Under the pieces are notes generated by a model. The model did not search any database. It saw nothing but the letters and a program-made list of their open reading frames with translations, and had not been told where the DNA came from. From Parvibaculum lavamentivorans DS-1 (GTDB lineage: Bacteria; Pseudomonadota; Alphaproteobacteria; Parvibaculales; Parvibaculaceae): a DNA stretch of 64,000 bases. The translations under genes and the position numbers were made by a program. The stretch lies in assembly GCF_000017565.1 (NCBI RefSeq), contig NC_009719.1:1736001-1800000 (forward strand), given 5' to 3'. Below, piece after piece: positions 26,855 to 35,203 of this stretch (position 1 is the first letter of the stretch; every line of letters starts with the position of its first letter).

Positions 26855-26871
26855 GTTAACAAGTTGTTAAC
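26855..26871. promoter_or_regulatory. 17-bp palindrome before the three-gene operon
   Basis: GTTAACAA-G-TTGTTAAC, perfect 8-bp arms around a single base, 29 nt upstream of the first ATG of the unknown operon, in an AT-rich patch of GC-rich DNA. It is a good candidate operator. Confidence 0.6.
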
Positions 26872-26900
26872 GCAGGGGTGCGTGGAGAAAGGACCGGCTG

Positions 26901-27194
26901 ATGGGCGACGGTTTCGATACAACGGGGCAGAACGGCAAGGCCGGTCAGGGGCAGGCCCAGACGGCCTGGCATTATGGGCGGAACGGCGAACCTTTGCCGG
27001 AACTCCACATCTTCTCACGGCTCTCCGAGCTCGACGCGGCCTATGCCTCCGAGCTTGCGCGGCGGCGGGCGCGGCAGGAGACGCTCGAACGCGAAATTCT
27101 CGAGCTCGCGAAACGGCTCGCCGCGCCGCTCGAAGGAGCGGCCACGGAAGCGCCGAAGCGCAAGGGCTTCTTCAGCCGGAGGGTGAAGGCATGA
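26901..27194 (+). CDS. Small coiled-coil protein, first gene of an unknown operon
   Basis: A 97-residue hydrophilic protein I do not recognise. The first 35 residues are Gly/Gln-rich and likely disordered. Residues 38-80 (SRLSELDAAYASELARRRAR, then RQETLEREILELAKRL) predict a long coiled coil, followed by a basic C-terminus KRKGFFSRR. Only a short spacer separates it from the upstream palindrome. Its TGA overlaps the ATG of the next gene (ATGA), so the three genes form one translational unit. Confidence 0.75.
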   Translation: MGDGFDTTGQNGKAGQGQAQTAWHYGRNGEPLPELHIFSRLSELDAAYASELARRRARQETLEREILELAKRLAAPLEGAATEAPKRKGFFSRRVKA

Positions 27195-28318
27195 ACGGCC
27201 GGGTCTCTCTCATCTCCGAAGACATGCGGGAGCAGATGACCCGCAATTACGTCGCGAGCGAGCGCGAAGCGCGGTTCGCAAGTTTCCATTTTCTGGCCTT
27301 CCTGATCGTCGGTCTCATCGCGCTCGGCGCGCTGATCGTCGATTACATGATCGTCAGCGAATTCTGGACGCGGGCCCTCGCGAATGAATTCCTGGAATTG
27401 CCGGGCGCGCTCGGCTCCTCCGTTGCCTTCAAGTCGATGCAGGTTCTTTTCGCCACCGTCGCGGCGCATATCCTCTATGAGCAGCTCGGTGCGTTCGGCA
27501 AGGCGGTCTTCGTGCGCATCGTCTTCGTGCTCGCGCTCGCCATGCTGCTCGGCGTCGGCCTTCTGCTGGCGCTGATGTCGCTGCCGAACGGTGTCGCCGC
27601 GACAAGCGACGGCAGCGTCGGCTCGTCGCTCGGCAATGCGCTGGCGGGCCTCGGCATTGCGACCGAGGCGACGCAGGAAACGGCGCGCACCGCCAGCGAG
27701 GTCGACCAGATGCGCGGCTGGCAACCCATGGCCTGGATGGCATCTCTCGGCATCGTCTTCCTCGTCGTCACGGGCGTTGCCGCCCTCTGCATTCATTACG
27801 CCGTGCAGTCGCTTCGCCGCGTCTTCCACGCGCGCGATTTCCGGCACCGCCGCGCGGATATGGAGAAGCTCGCCTCGCTCGAAGCGGAATATGACGGCAA
27901 TCGCCATTCGCTCTCCGAAATGGAAGGCCCCGAGAACCGGCGGCATTTGTTGTGGACCGGGCTCATGCGCGAATGCCGTGGCTATGAGCAGGGGCTCGAT
28001 GAAGCGCGGCGTCAGGGCAACGCGGCTCTCTCGGCACCCTCAGGCGGACGCGGCTTCCTTGGACGCCGCAAGGAGCCCGCACTCGTCAATGGCGCGGCGA
28101 CGCCCTTTTCGGAGCGGATGAAGGCGTGCGAGGAATCGCGGCATCTCGCCCGCTATGAAAAACTGTTCGACGATTGGTGGGAGCGGCGTTCGCGCAACGC
28201 CATGAAGGCAGGCCCCGCGCGCCTCGAAGCGATCCGGGAGCCGGTCGGCGAGTTGTTGCCGCCGCGCGGCTCGCGCCGTATTGCCGGCCAGAACACAAGC
28301 TTTACGGCCGGCGAATGA
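27191..28318 (+). CDS. Multi-pass membrane protein of unknown function
   Basis: 375 residues. Helices are predicted at about 31-55, 82-98 (weaker), 106-132 and 181-208. They are followed by a charged cytoplasmic tail of about 165 residues with a second basic GFLGRRKEP element that echoes the end of the upstream protein (GFFSRR). The segment 134-170 is Ser/Thr/Gly-rich and probably periplasmic. It is coupled by ATGA overlaps to both neighbours. I recognise no family. The layout suggests a membrane scaffold bridging a cytoplasmic coiled coil and an exported VWA-like protein. Confidence 0.78.
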   Translation: MNGRVSLISEDMREQMTRNYVASEREARFASFHFLAFLIVGLIALGALIVDYMIVSEFWTRALANEFLELPGALGSSVAFKSMQVLFATVAAHILYEQLGAFGKAVFVRIVFVLALAMLLGVGLLLALMSLPNGVAATSDGSVGSSLGNALAGLGIATEATQETARTASEVDQMRGWQPMAWMASLGIVFLVVTGVAALCIHYAVQSLRRVFHARDFRHRRADMEKLASLEAEYDGNRHSLSEMEGPENRRHLLWTGLMRECRGYEQGLDEARRQGNAALSAPSGGRGFLGRRKEPALVNGAATPFSERMKACEESRHLARYEKLFDDWWERRSRNAMKAGPARLEAIREPVGELLPPRGSRRIAGQNTSFTAGE

Positions 28319-28998
28319 GGGCGCGTTTGTTTCGGCTTGCCGCGCTCGCCCTGTTCGCATTGGTGCCGATCGTTGCGGGCCCCGCCGCGGCCGTCGATGC
28401 GCCTGCGCGGCCGCAAACCGTGATCGTGGGGCTCGATCTCTCGAAGAGCAATCCGCTCGTCATGGACGCCGCCTATGCCGCGCGTGTCGGCCAGCGCACA
28501 GCCGATGAACTCGATACATTGCCGGTCAGGTCGCGCATCATGCTGCGGACGTTCGGCTCCTACGATTCAAGCGCCAATGCGCTCAAGATCGACGAAGTGA
28601 TCTCGTCCCGCGCCAAGCCGGAGACAGTGGCGGAAGGGATCGGCGCGCTCATCTCGGCGATGCCGAAGCTGGTGGGCGAAGGCAAGCTCAAGGCTCAAGG
28701 CTATACGAATATCGTCTCCTTCCTCGAAACGACCTCGCAGCTTGTCGATTGCGAGGCATCGGATGTGCGGATCATCCTGCTCACCGACGGTTTCGAGGAT
28801 TCCGAATATGCGAAGCTCGCGGGCGGCGGTTCGCTGCCGCGTCCGCAGGCGCTTTATCCGGGCTGCGCCGAGCTGATGATGCTGGGTGTCGGGCAGGGCG
28901 GCGGCAGCCCCACGGTAACGAAGCGTGTGAGCGCGCAGTGGCAAGGCTGGGCGGAGGCCGCGGGCTTCCGGAAATTCACCGGCCTCTATGACTGGTAG
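28315..28998 (+). CDS. Exported VWA-like protein
   Basis: 227 residues with a signal peptide (basic start MRARLFRLAAL, hydrophobic core, cleavage near AAAVDA). The mature part starts with VIVGLDLSKSNPL, a MIDAS-like DxSxS, and later has IILLTDGFEDSEY, which would supply the distal metal-site aspartate. This is the layout of a von Willebrand A domain binding a divalent metal and a partner protein. The tail GWAEAAGFRKFTGLYDW is aromatic. The ATG overlaps the previous stop. Location is expected to be periplasmic; function unknown. Confidence 0.78.
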   Translation: MRARLFRLAALALFALVPIVAGPAAAVDAPARPQTVIVGLDLSKSNPLVMDAAYAARVGQRTADELDTLPVRSRIMLRTFGSYDSSANALKIDEVISSRAKPETVAEGIGALISAMPKLVGEGKLKAQGYTNIVSFLETTSQLVDCEASDVRIILLTDGFEDSEYAKLAGGGSLPRPQALYPGCAELMMLGVGQGGGSPTVTKRVSAQWQGWAEAAGFRKFTGLYDW

Positions 28999-29066
28999 TG
29001 TTTTGACGGCATGAATGGCGGTCTGTAAGGTCCGCCCGCCTTTCACCTGCCTCCCCGGAACACCCG

Positions 29067-30014
29067 ATGAATGTAGCTCTCAGCCTCGTGCTGCCGATCT
29101 TCGGCGTCATCGCCTTCGGCTATTTCGGCGCGCGGACCAGGCTCATCAGTCATGCAGGTGTCGATGGGCTCGACACCTATGTCTTCACCTTCGCCATGCC
29201 GGTGCTGCTGTTCCGCAATCTCGCGGGCACGGAGTTTCCGTCCTCGCTTCCCTGGGGTCTCTGGATTTCCTATTACGGCGCGATGCTCGCCGTCTGGGCG
29301 GCTGGATCGCTGATCGCGCTTTTCATTCTTCGCCGTCCGGCCCCCGATGCGGTGATGCTCGGTTTCGGCTGCGGTCAGGGCAATACGATCATGCTCGGCC
29401 TGCCGATCATTCTCACCGGCTTCGGGCCGGAAGCAGGCACGCCCGTCTTCCTCATTCTCGCTTTCCACGGGATCATTCTCTTCACCATCGCGACCTTTCT
29501 TCTGGAACTGACGCGCACGCGCGAAGGCGAGGAGCGGCCGCGTTTCGGTGCAATCCTGAAAGAAGGCCTGCTGAACACATTGCGCAATCCCGTCATCATC
29601 GGCATTGCCTGCGGTGGTGTTTACGGCCAGCTCGGCGTGCCGCTTCCGGGCATCGTCGACACGACGCTTGAGATGATCGCGCGGTCCGCCATTCCCTGCG
29701 CGCTATTCGTGCTCGGCGCCATGCTCACGCGCTACAGCATCCGCCGTTCGGTCGGCGCCGCCTCCATCACGACCTTCTTCAAGCTCATGGTTCACCCGGC
29801 GCTTGTTTTCGTGATGACGCAATATGTTTTCGAGCTGGAGCCGCTCTGGGTCACGGCGGCGACGCTGCTTGCCGCCACGCCGACCGGGGTCTATTCCTCG
29901 ATCCTCGCCAATCGCTACCGTGCCGCGCCGGGCGCGGCCTCGAGCACGGTTGTGCTTTCGACCGGGCTCAGCCTCGTCACGCTGACATTCCTGCTCGGAT
30001 ATTTCCTCGGCTGA
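29067..30014 (+). CDS. AEC (auxin efflux carrier) family transporter
   Basis: A 315-residue membrane protein with about ten helices in two halves. GFGCGQGNTIMLGLP and the C-terminal ATPTGVYSSILANRYRA match the AEC family, whose bacterial members export organic anions such as malate or malonate. The substrate is not readable. It follows the unknown three-gene operon by 68 nt, so read-through is possible, but I see no functional link. Confidence 0.88.
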   Translation: MNVALSLVLPIFGVIAFGYFGARTRLISHAGVDGLDTYVFTFAMPVLLFRNLAGTEFPSSLPWGLWISYYGAMLAVWAAGSLIALFILRRPAPDAVMLGFGCGQGNTIMLGLPIILTGFGPEAGTPVFLILAFHGIILFTIATFLLELTRTREGEERPRFGAILKEGLLNTLRNPVIIGIACGGVYGQLGVPLPGIVDTTLEMIARSAIPCALFVLGAMLTRYSIRRSVGAASITTFFKLMVHPALVFVMTQYVFELEPLWVTAATLLAATPTGVYSSILANRYRAAPGAASSTVVLSTGLSLVTLTFLLGYFLG

Positions 30015-30016
30015 TC

Positions 30017-31069
30017 TCAGTCGCCGCCCGCTGCCATCACGATGTTCGGCCTGTGCGCGCGGGGTGCGATCAGCCGGAACATGTCCGGGCGGTTGTAGAG
30101 AAAGTCGAAGGGCGTTTTTTCGATCAGTCTGAAGGCAAGGATCGGCGTGGCAACGGCCACGATGACCGAAATCAATGTGATGAGATCGCCATTCTCGAGG
30201 CCGAGCCGGGTCAGCCCGATCCGCATGACCGCCATGGGCAGGAAGAAGGAAAGGAAGATCTGCAGCGAGTGCTGCCCGACATAGGCAAGCGGGCCGGCGA
30301 GGCCGCGATTGGCCAGGAGGCTTACCAGCACGATCGCGCTGCCGGCGCCCGCAAATCCCATCAGCAGCTCGACGGCACGTATATCGACCAGATGCGAGAA
30401 GACGACGGTCGAGACGCAAACGAGCATGAGCATCGCCAGCCCCGCGGCTTTTGCGGGATAGACACGCGCCCAGTCGGCGAGCTGGAAGATCTGCTTCGCC
30501 CCATAGACACCCGTCACGAACCAGATGAAACGCCAGGCAAATTCGTCGAGCAGCATCCAGCCGGTGTCGAGCCGCGTGAAATACAAAGCCAGCGCGAAGA
30601 AGAAAACGAATGCCGGCCGCGCGTCACGCAGAAGCCGCATCGCAACGAAGAACATCGCAAGCGAATAGATGAACCAGAGCACGGCAAAAGGCTGGATCGG
30701 GATCATCAGCAGGTCGACATAGGTGACGTTCCAGGCGCCGCTGTGGGGGATCATCTTGATACCGATCTGGATGACCGACCAGAGAACGTAGAAATAGGCA
30801 AAGTGAACGACTTTTCCGTCGATGAATTTCCGCAGGTCGCCATAAAGCGCCTTGTAGGCGAAGAGGCCGGCGACGAGAAAGAAAAGCGGCATACGGAAGG
30901 GTTTGGCGAATTCCGCGATGGCGCCGAAAATGGCGGGCATTTGGCCAATGGCGTTCGAAACACCGAAGGTCGTGTGTTCCATCACCACCAGAATGATCGT
31001 CAGGCCTTTTACGGCGTCGATCCAGTCGATGCGCTGTTTCGATACAACCGATGTGCTCGCGCCGGTCAT
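30017..31069 (-). CDS. Membrane acyltransferase (acyltransferase-3 / OpgC-like)
   Basis: A 350-residue protein with about ten helices. The opening RIDWIDAVKGLTIILVVMEH, with its active-site histidine, and FRMPLFFLVAGLFA mark the acyltransferase-3 superfamily, which O-acetylates or succinylates envelope glycans. The start at 31069 (MTGASTS) has GGAG at good distance; an ATG seven codons upstream lacks one. It is convergent with the AEC gene with only a 2-nt gap. Confidence 0.87.
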   Translation of the reverse strand: MTGASTSVVSKQRIDWIDAVKGLTIILVVMEHTTFGVSNAIGQMPAIFGAIAEFAKPFRMPLFFLVAGLFAYKALYGDLRKFIDGKVVHFAYFYVLWSVIQIGIKMIPHSGAWNVTYVDLLMIPIQPFAVLWFIYSLAMFFVAMRLLRDARPAFVFFFALALYFTRLDTGWMLLDEFAWRFIWFVTGVYGAKQIFQLADWARVYPAKAAGLAMLMLVCVSTVVFSHLVDIRAVELLMGFAGAGSAIVLVSLLANRGLAGPLAYVGQHSLQIFLSFFLPMAVMRIGLTRLGLENGDLITLISVIVAVATPILAFRLIEKTPFDFLYNRPDMFRLIAPRAHRPNIVMAAGGD

Positions 31070-31180
31070 TTTGGGGCTCCCGAGGCTCAAAAATGCGCGG
31101 TTTCGTTCTCTTCCGAGACGTAACCGCCCTGTCTTGATCTTCAGAAGCAGCTTTTGCGCCAGTTCTCGCAGCCGAAAAGG

Positions 31181-32083
31181 TTAAAGCCCGACCATGCGTC
31201 TTATGTCGGCGGGGCTGTGGCCGGCGGCGCGCAGTTCCCGCAAGCCCATATCTTTGGCGCTTTTTGAAAGACGCCGGCCTTCCTCGTCGCGGATGAGACC
31301 GTGATGGTGATAGCGCGGTTCAGGCAGGTCCAGCAGCACCTGCAGGATGCGGTGGATATAGGTCGCCGGAAAAAGGTCCTGCCCGCGCGTGACCAGCGTG
31401 ACGCCCTGCAGCGCGTCGTCCACCGTCACCGCCAGATGATAGCTGGTGGGTACGTCCTTTCGGGCGATGACCACATCGCCGAAGAGTTCCGGCTTCACCG
31501 GCAGTCTCTTCGGTTCACCCCCGGCACTTTCTCCTTCTTCACGAAAGGTTATGAGTGCTCCCGTCCGCGCCTCGGCAAGCTGCAATGCCTTCGCGATGTC
31601 GAGCCGCCAGGCATAGGTGCGGCCTTCCCACATCAGCTTGTTGAGCTTCGCGCGCGGTATGTCCTTGTAGATACCGGGATAGAGGAGCGCGCCGTCGGGG
31701 TCTCGCGGCCAGTTCTGAAGGGGAACGCCGGAGGCAATGATGGCGTCCTGGATTTCCTTGCGTGTCGCAAAGCAGGGATAGACGACTTCCATATCGCGGA
31801 GGTTTTTCAGCGCCTGCTCATAATCGGCAAAATGCTCGGATTGGCGGCGGACCGGCTGTTCCCAATCGATGCCCAGCCATGCGAGGTCTTCATAGATAGC
31901 GGCTTCGAATTCCGGCCGGCAGCGGCCGGTATCGATATCCTCGATACGGAGCAGGAAGCGGCCGTGCAATGCCGCCGCCATCTCCCACGCAAACAGTGCG
32001 GAATAGGCATGGCCGAGATGCAGCCAGCCATTGGGGCTCGGGGCGAACCGCAATGTCTCCTGCCCGCTTGTCTTCTCCTGCAT
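31181..32083 (-). CDS. gluQ: Glutamyl-Q tRNA(Asp) synthetase
   Basis: Truncated glutamyl-tRNA synthetase paralogue that attaches glutamate to queuosine-34 of tRNA-Asp. The 300 residues have RFAPSPNGWLHLGHAY (HIGH motif), RIEDIDTGRCRPE and the second signature RRLSKS, with no anticodon-binding domain. The zinc site of the E. coli enzyme is eroded: only the first cysteine of the CxC is kept (YPCFATRKE), and YPGIYKD lacks the later one. Loss of this site is seen in other members. Confidence 0.93.
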   Translation of the reverse strand: MQEKTSGQETLRFAPSPNGWLHLGHAYSALFAWEMAAALHGRFLLRIEDIDTGRCRPEFEAAIYEDLAWLGIDWEQPVRRQSEHFADYEQALKNLRDMEVVYPCFATRKEIQDAIIASGVPLQNWPRDPDGALLYPGIYKDIPRAKLNKLMWEGRTYAWRLDIAKALQLAEARTGALITFREEGESAGGEPKRLPVKPELFGDVVIARKDVPTSYHLAVTVDDALQGVTLVTRGQDLFPATYIHRILQVLLDLPEPRYHHHGLIRDEEGRRLSKSAKDMGLRELRAAGHSPADIRRMVGL

Positions 32084-32155
32084 CGAAACCCCGACTAGTG
32101 TGTGGGCGCATTGTTATCCGGCATAGCGCCGTGGCGAAAGAGGAGGCTTCAGACC

Positions 32156-32830
32156 ATGCTTTTGACGGGACCGAGCGTAGCGGCGGCAAGCGGCAAGGCG
32201 AGACAGCTCGTGGTTCTCTGTCACGGCTATGGCTCGGACGGCAATGATCTGATTTCGCTCGCTCCCTATTGGCAGCGTTTGCTGCCCGACGCGGCCTTCA
32301 TAGCGCCCAACGCGCCTGCGCCCTGCGACGGCAATCCGATGGGCTATCAATGGTTTCCGATCTCACGGCTCGATCCTTTGGAAATCGAGCGCGGTGTCGC
32401 CGCCGCCGCGCCGCTTCTCGGCCGCTTCATTGACGAGCAACTGGCGTTGCGCGGACTTGATGGCCGCCACCTTGCTCTGGTGGGCTTCAGCCAAGGCACG
32501 ATGATGGCGCTTCACGTCGGCCTTCGCCGAAGGGTGGCACCCGCCTGCATCGTCGGCTATTCCGGCGCATTGGCCGCCCCTGAACGGCTGGCCGGGGAAG
32601 TCACCTGCCGGCCGCCGGTTCTCATGGTGCATGGCGATCTGGACGATATGCTGCCGGTTTCGCGCATGCATCAGGCGGTTCAGGCGTTGGGGGAAGCGGG
32701 GCTGGCGGTCCAGTGGCATGTTTCGCCGGGCCTCGGCCACAGCATCGACCAGACGGGCCTCGATCTCGGCGGGCGCTTCATTGCGGACGCTTTTGCGGGC
32801 CGGCTTGAGGGTTCGGCCGGGGCAGCATGA
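32156..32830 (+). CDS. Phospholipase/carboxylesterase-family hydrolase
   Basis: An alpha/beta hydrolase of 224 residues. The oxyanion region is LCHGYGSDGND, the nucleophile S112 lies in GFSQGTMMA, the acid near D164 in HGDLDDMLP and the base H195 in GLGHSID. This is the compact PF02230 type, which cleaves short or medium carboxyl esters. The frame opens earlier at 32102, but ATG 32156 starts the fold. Its catalytic serine spacing is normal. It is divergent from gluQ. Confidence 0.9.
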   Translation: MLLTGPSVAAASGKARQLVVLCHGYGSDGNDLISLAPYWQRLLPDAAFIAPNAPAPCDGNPMGYQWFPISRLDPLEIERGVAAAAPLLGRFIDEQLALRGLDGRHLALVGFSQGTMMALHVGLRRRVAPACIVGYSGALAAPERLAGEVTCRPPVLMVHGDLDDMLPVSRMHQAVQALGEAGLAVQWHVSPGLGHSIDQTGLDLGGRFIADAFAGRLEGSAGAA

Positions 32831-32938
32831 GCGCACAACCAGAAGTTGGCAGCTTCACAAACCCGTCGCACCAGATATAGTAAGATCAGGCGTTGTAGAG
32901 GCCTATCGTTTTGAAGCCAATGGCCTCAGGAGGGTGGC

Positions 32939-33499
32939 GTGCACGGAACGTTTGCGGCACCGGATGCTTGTCCGGCTCTTGTGTTGAATGCGGATTACAG
33001 ACCGCTCAGCTATTACCCCTTGTCGCTCTGGTCATGGCAGGACGCGATCAAGGCCGTGTTCCTGGACCGCGTCAACATCGTCTCCTCCTACGAAACGCTC
33101 GTGCGCTCGCCGACTTTCGAGATGCAGTTGCCGAGCGTCGTCTCTCTGAAATCCTATGTGAAGCCGACACGCTTTCCCGCCTTCACCCGCTTCAATCTTT
33201 TCCTGCGCGACCGGTTCACCTGCCAATATTGCAGTGCCCGGCTCGAGCTTACTTTCGATCACGTAATTCCGCGTTCGCGGGGCGGGCAGACAACCTGGGA
33301 AAATGTCGTCACGGCCTGTGCGCCCTGCAATCTGAAAAAAGGCGGCAAGATGCCCGAGCACGCCGCAATGTTTCCGATGCAGGCGCCGTTCCGGCCGACA
33401 GTGGGTGATCTGCACAAGAACGGGCGTGCCTTTCCGCCCAACTATCTGCATGAGAGCTGGCAGGATTATCTCTACTGGGACAGCGAGCTGGAGCCGTAA
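32939..33499 (+). CDS. HNH endonuclease family protein
   Basis: 186 residues starting at GTG after an AGGAGGG-type ribosome binding site. The core FTCQYC ... FDHVIPRSRGG ... NVVTACAPCNLKKGG has two zinc-knuckle CxxC pairs and the HNH histidines. The N-terminal LVLNADYRPLSYYPLSLWSW is shared by a widespread chromosomal family of stand-alone HNH proteins. These are not homing nucleases, and their role, probably in DNA metabolism, is unsettled. Confidence 0.9.
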   Translation: MHGTFAAPDACPALVLNADYRPLSYYPLSLWSWQDAIKAVFLDRVNIVSSYETLVRSPTFEMQLPSVVSLKSYVKPTRFPAFTRFNLFLRDRFTCQYCSARLELTFDHVIPRSRGGQTTWENVVTACAPCNLKKGGKMPEHAAMFPMQAPFRPTVGDLHKNGRAFPPNYLHESWQDYLYWDSELEP

Positions 33500-33505
33500 G
33501 GTCCG

Positions 33506-34087
33506 TCAGACCTTTTCGGAGACCTTGATTGCCAACCGGCAGGCGGCCTTGATCGCGCCGGAGAGAAGCGGATAGGCGGGCGCTTCCTTCGCCCCGGCCT
33601 CGATCGCTTCATCGCGATGCTGCACTTCTTCCAGGCGGAATTTTTCAATCGTGTCGCGAAGCGGCTTTTCTTCCTCGCCCATCTGGTCGAGCCGGTTCAC
33701 CTGAGCCTTGTAGTGTTCGTCGATCACTTCCTCGACCGCGGCCGTGCAGGCATGTGCCGCTTTCTCGCCCAGCAACGCGGTGGCCGCGCCGAGCGCGAAG
33801 CCGGCGACATGCCAGACCGGCGCGAAGGCCGTCGGCCTGACGCCACGCTCATTCACGATCTCGTTGAAGCGCGCGAGGTGAACTTCCTCGTCCTTCGCCA
33901 TCCGGTCGAGCGCGGTGGCGATCTCCTGCTTGTGCGGCAGGTAGCGGAAGACCGCGCGCTGGCCTTCATAGATGCGCACGGCGCCATATTCACCGGCATG
34001 GTCGACGCGGATCATTTCCTCGATGGCGGCGTCACGCGCCCGGCCGGGCTGTGCGGAGACGCGGGGTGCTTTCGGCGTGGCAGACAT
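33506..34087 (-). CDS. coq7: Demethoxyubiquinone hydroxylase (COQ7 family)
   Basis: Diiron hydroxylase of ubiquinone synthesis, 193 residues. Iron ligands are visible in two repeats: HAGEYGAVRIYEGQ with KDEEVHLARF, and EVIDEHYKAQ with EEVQHRDEA. The start codon shares one base with the dsbB-like stop (TGATG). Its presence with the COQ4-like gene at 39508 supports a ubiquinone-based alphaproteobacterium. Confidence 0.95.
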   Translation of the reverse strand: MSATPKAPRVSAQPGRARDAAIEEMIRVDHAGEYGAVRIYEGQRAVFRYLPHKQEIATALDRMAKDEEVHLARFNEIVNERGVRPTAFAPVWHVAGFALGAATALLGEKAAHACTAAVEEVIDEHYKAQVNRLDQMGEEEKPLRDTIEKFRLEEVQHRDEAIEAGAKEAPAYPLLSGAIKAACRLAIKVSEKV

Positions 34088-34617
34088 CAGGCTTCTCCTC
34101 TGCTCTCACGGAGATAGCGCAGCAGGGGCAGCGCGGAAAGGGCGGCGAGTGCCAGAGTGATCAGCATGTTGAAGCCCGCGAGGGAGATGCCAAATACCGA
34201 CCAGGCGGCATCGTCGCAGCGTGGCGGCTTCGCGCCGCCGTTGAGGGCCGATTGCAGGTCTTCGAGCGAGTTCGAAACAAGTCCTCCGGCGCCGCAGGTA
34301 TCGGGCCCCGGCCACCATTTGTATTCGACGCCCACGTGATAGAAGGAGAGGCCCGCTCCCGCCAGATAGGCCAATAGACAAAGGCCGAGAAAGACGAGAA
34401 CGCCGATCCCTATATTGGCCTCCCGCGAGAGGATGCCCGCGATCAGCGCCGCGCCTATCGCGAAATAGTGTGGCAGACGGCCCTGAAGGCAGAGCGAGCA
34501 GGGCACGTAGCCAAGGACATGCTCGAAGAAAAGCGCGCCAGCGAGGGTGGCGACACTTACGGCAATCAGGATCCAGGGAATGGCGTTGGAGGGGATGCGT
34601 TCCGTCATGACCGGCAT
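34087..34617 (-). CDS. Disulfide bond formation protein B
   Basis: Four-helix inner-membrane quinone reductase that reoxidises periplasmic DsbA, 176 residues. The first periplasmic pair is CSLC (followed by LQGRLPHY), and the second pair falls in DTCGAGG and RCDDAAW. There are two in-frame ATGs, 34617 and 34608, and neither has a clear ribosome binding site. It overlaps coq7 by one base, and both use ubiquinone chemistry. Confidence 0.9.
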   Translation of the reverse strand: MPVMTERIPSNAIPWILIAVSVATLAGALFFEHVLGYVPCSLCLQGRLPHYFAIGAALIAGILSREANIGIGVLVFLGLCLLAYLAGAGLSFYHVGVEYKWWPGPDTCGAGGLVSNSLEDLQSALNGGAKPPRCDDAAWSVFGISLAGFNMLITLALAALSALPLLRYLRESRGEA

Positions 34618-34726
34618 TCAAGCACGGGTCCCGGCCCTTGTCCCGTGCCTTGTCGCCGCATATCGGGTCCGCCTTCTTTTCGATTGAAGGTGCGGGCCAG
34701 CCCATTATGATGCGCCCGCGCTCAGG

Positions 34727-34812
34727 GCCCCTGTGGCGGAATGGTAGACGCGGCAGACTCAAAATCTGTTGTTGGCAACAACGTGCTGGTTCGAGTCCGG
34801 CCAGGGGCACCA
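34727..34812 (+). tRNA. tRNA-Leu (anticodon CAA)
   Basis: An 86-nt class II tRNA. Acceptor arms GCCCCTG / CAGGGGC pair perfectly, the discriminator is A and CCA is encoded. The anticodon loop CTCAAAA gives CAA, reading UUG. A variable-arm hairpin TTGTTGGCAACAA and the T loop GGTTCGAGTCC are present. Confidence 0.97.
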
Positions 34813-34875
34813 AATCCTTTCGAATGGCTCGAGCCTGGGCTCGCCACTCTTCCGCCCCCTCCGGATTTATCCCCG

Positions 34876-34922
34876 CCCCCTCCTGCCGCATTCCACCCGG
34901 TTTGGCAGGAGAGGGTCTTTTT
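34876..34922 (+). terminator. Terminator after tRNA-Leu
   Basis: CTCCTGCC (34880-34887) pairs with GGCAGGAG (34904-34911), extendable by CCC/GGG, and TTTTT follows at 34918-34922. It is placed 64 nt after the tRNA end. Confidence 0.65.
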
Positions 34923-35049
34923 GCTGGATAAGTTTCCGTGAAAGAAACTTGTCCCCGGTTTTCGCCGCAGGGCGGGGCGGTCCGGCGGGCCGGCTTCGGG
35001 CGGGGCCTATCCCCGAAATATCATCTGTACACGGATGGAAGCGTGTTTG

Positions 35050-35078
35050 TGACAGTTCAATGACAGTTTGATGACAGT
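35050..35078. repeat. Three TGACAGT direct repeats at 11-nt period
   Basis: TGACAGT at 35050-35056, 35061-35067 and 35072-35078, with an exact 11-nt repeat length, about one helical turn. Such phased arrays usually bind a regulator cooperatively on one face of DNA. Confidence 0.65.
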
Positions 35079-35136
35079 CGCGGGATAACCCGGCCAAAAA
35101 ACCCCCTGAATCACCCCGCAGAAGCCCGGCTATATA

Positions 35137-35158
35137 TTTAATTGACCGATCAATTAAA
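35137..35158. promoter_or_regulatory. Palindrome upstream of the FMN reductase gene (candidate TetR operator)
   Basis: TTTAATTGA-CCGA-TCAATTAAA, perfect 9-bp arms, 45 nt before the first gene of the operon. The GACCGATC centre is common in TetR-family operators, and the operon ends with its own TetR gene. Confidence 0.65.
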
Positions 35159-35203
35159 TTAGAATACGACTCCAAAACCGGCGACGGAATTCGGAGAAAA
35201 ACG

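Larger units (their letters stand above)
34923..35203. other. Non-coding stretch before the FMN reductase operon
   Basis: With the preceding terminator this makes a 391-nt gene-free stretch. Only short, overlapping chance frames occur. It holds three phased TGACAGT repeats (35050-35078) and an AT-rich palindrome (35137-35158), so it is most likely the control region of the operon starting at 35204. I see no RNA gene in it. Confidence 0.6.

Noticed and set aside
26901-28998. Conjugation or prophage remnant
   Set aside because: No integrase, relaxase, portal, capsid or type IV secretion ATPase is nearby, and base composition matches the neighbours.
35050-35078. Short CRISPR-like array
   Set aside because: The repeat unit is 7 nt with 4-nt spacers, far too small; it fits a regulatory direct repeat.
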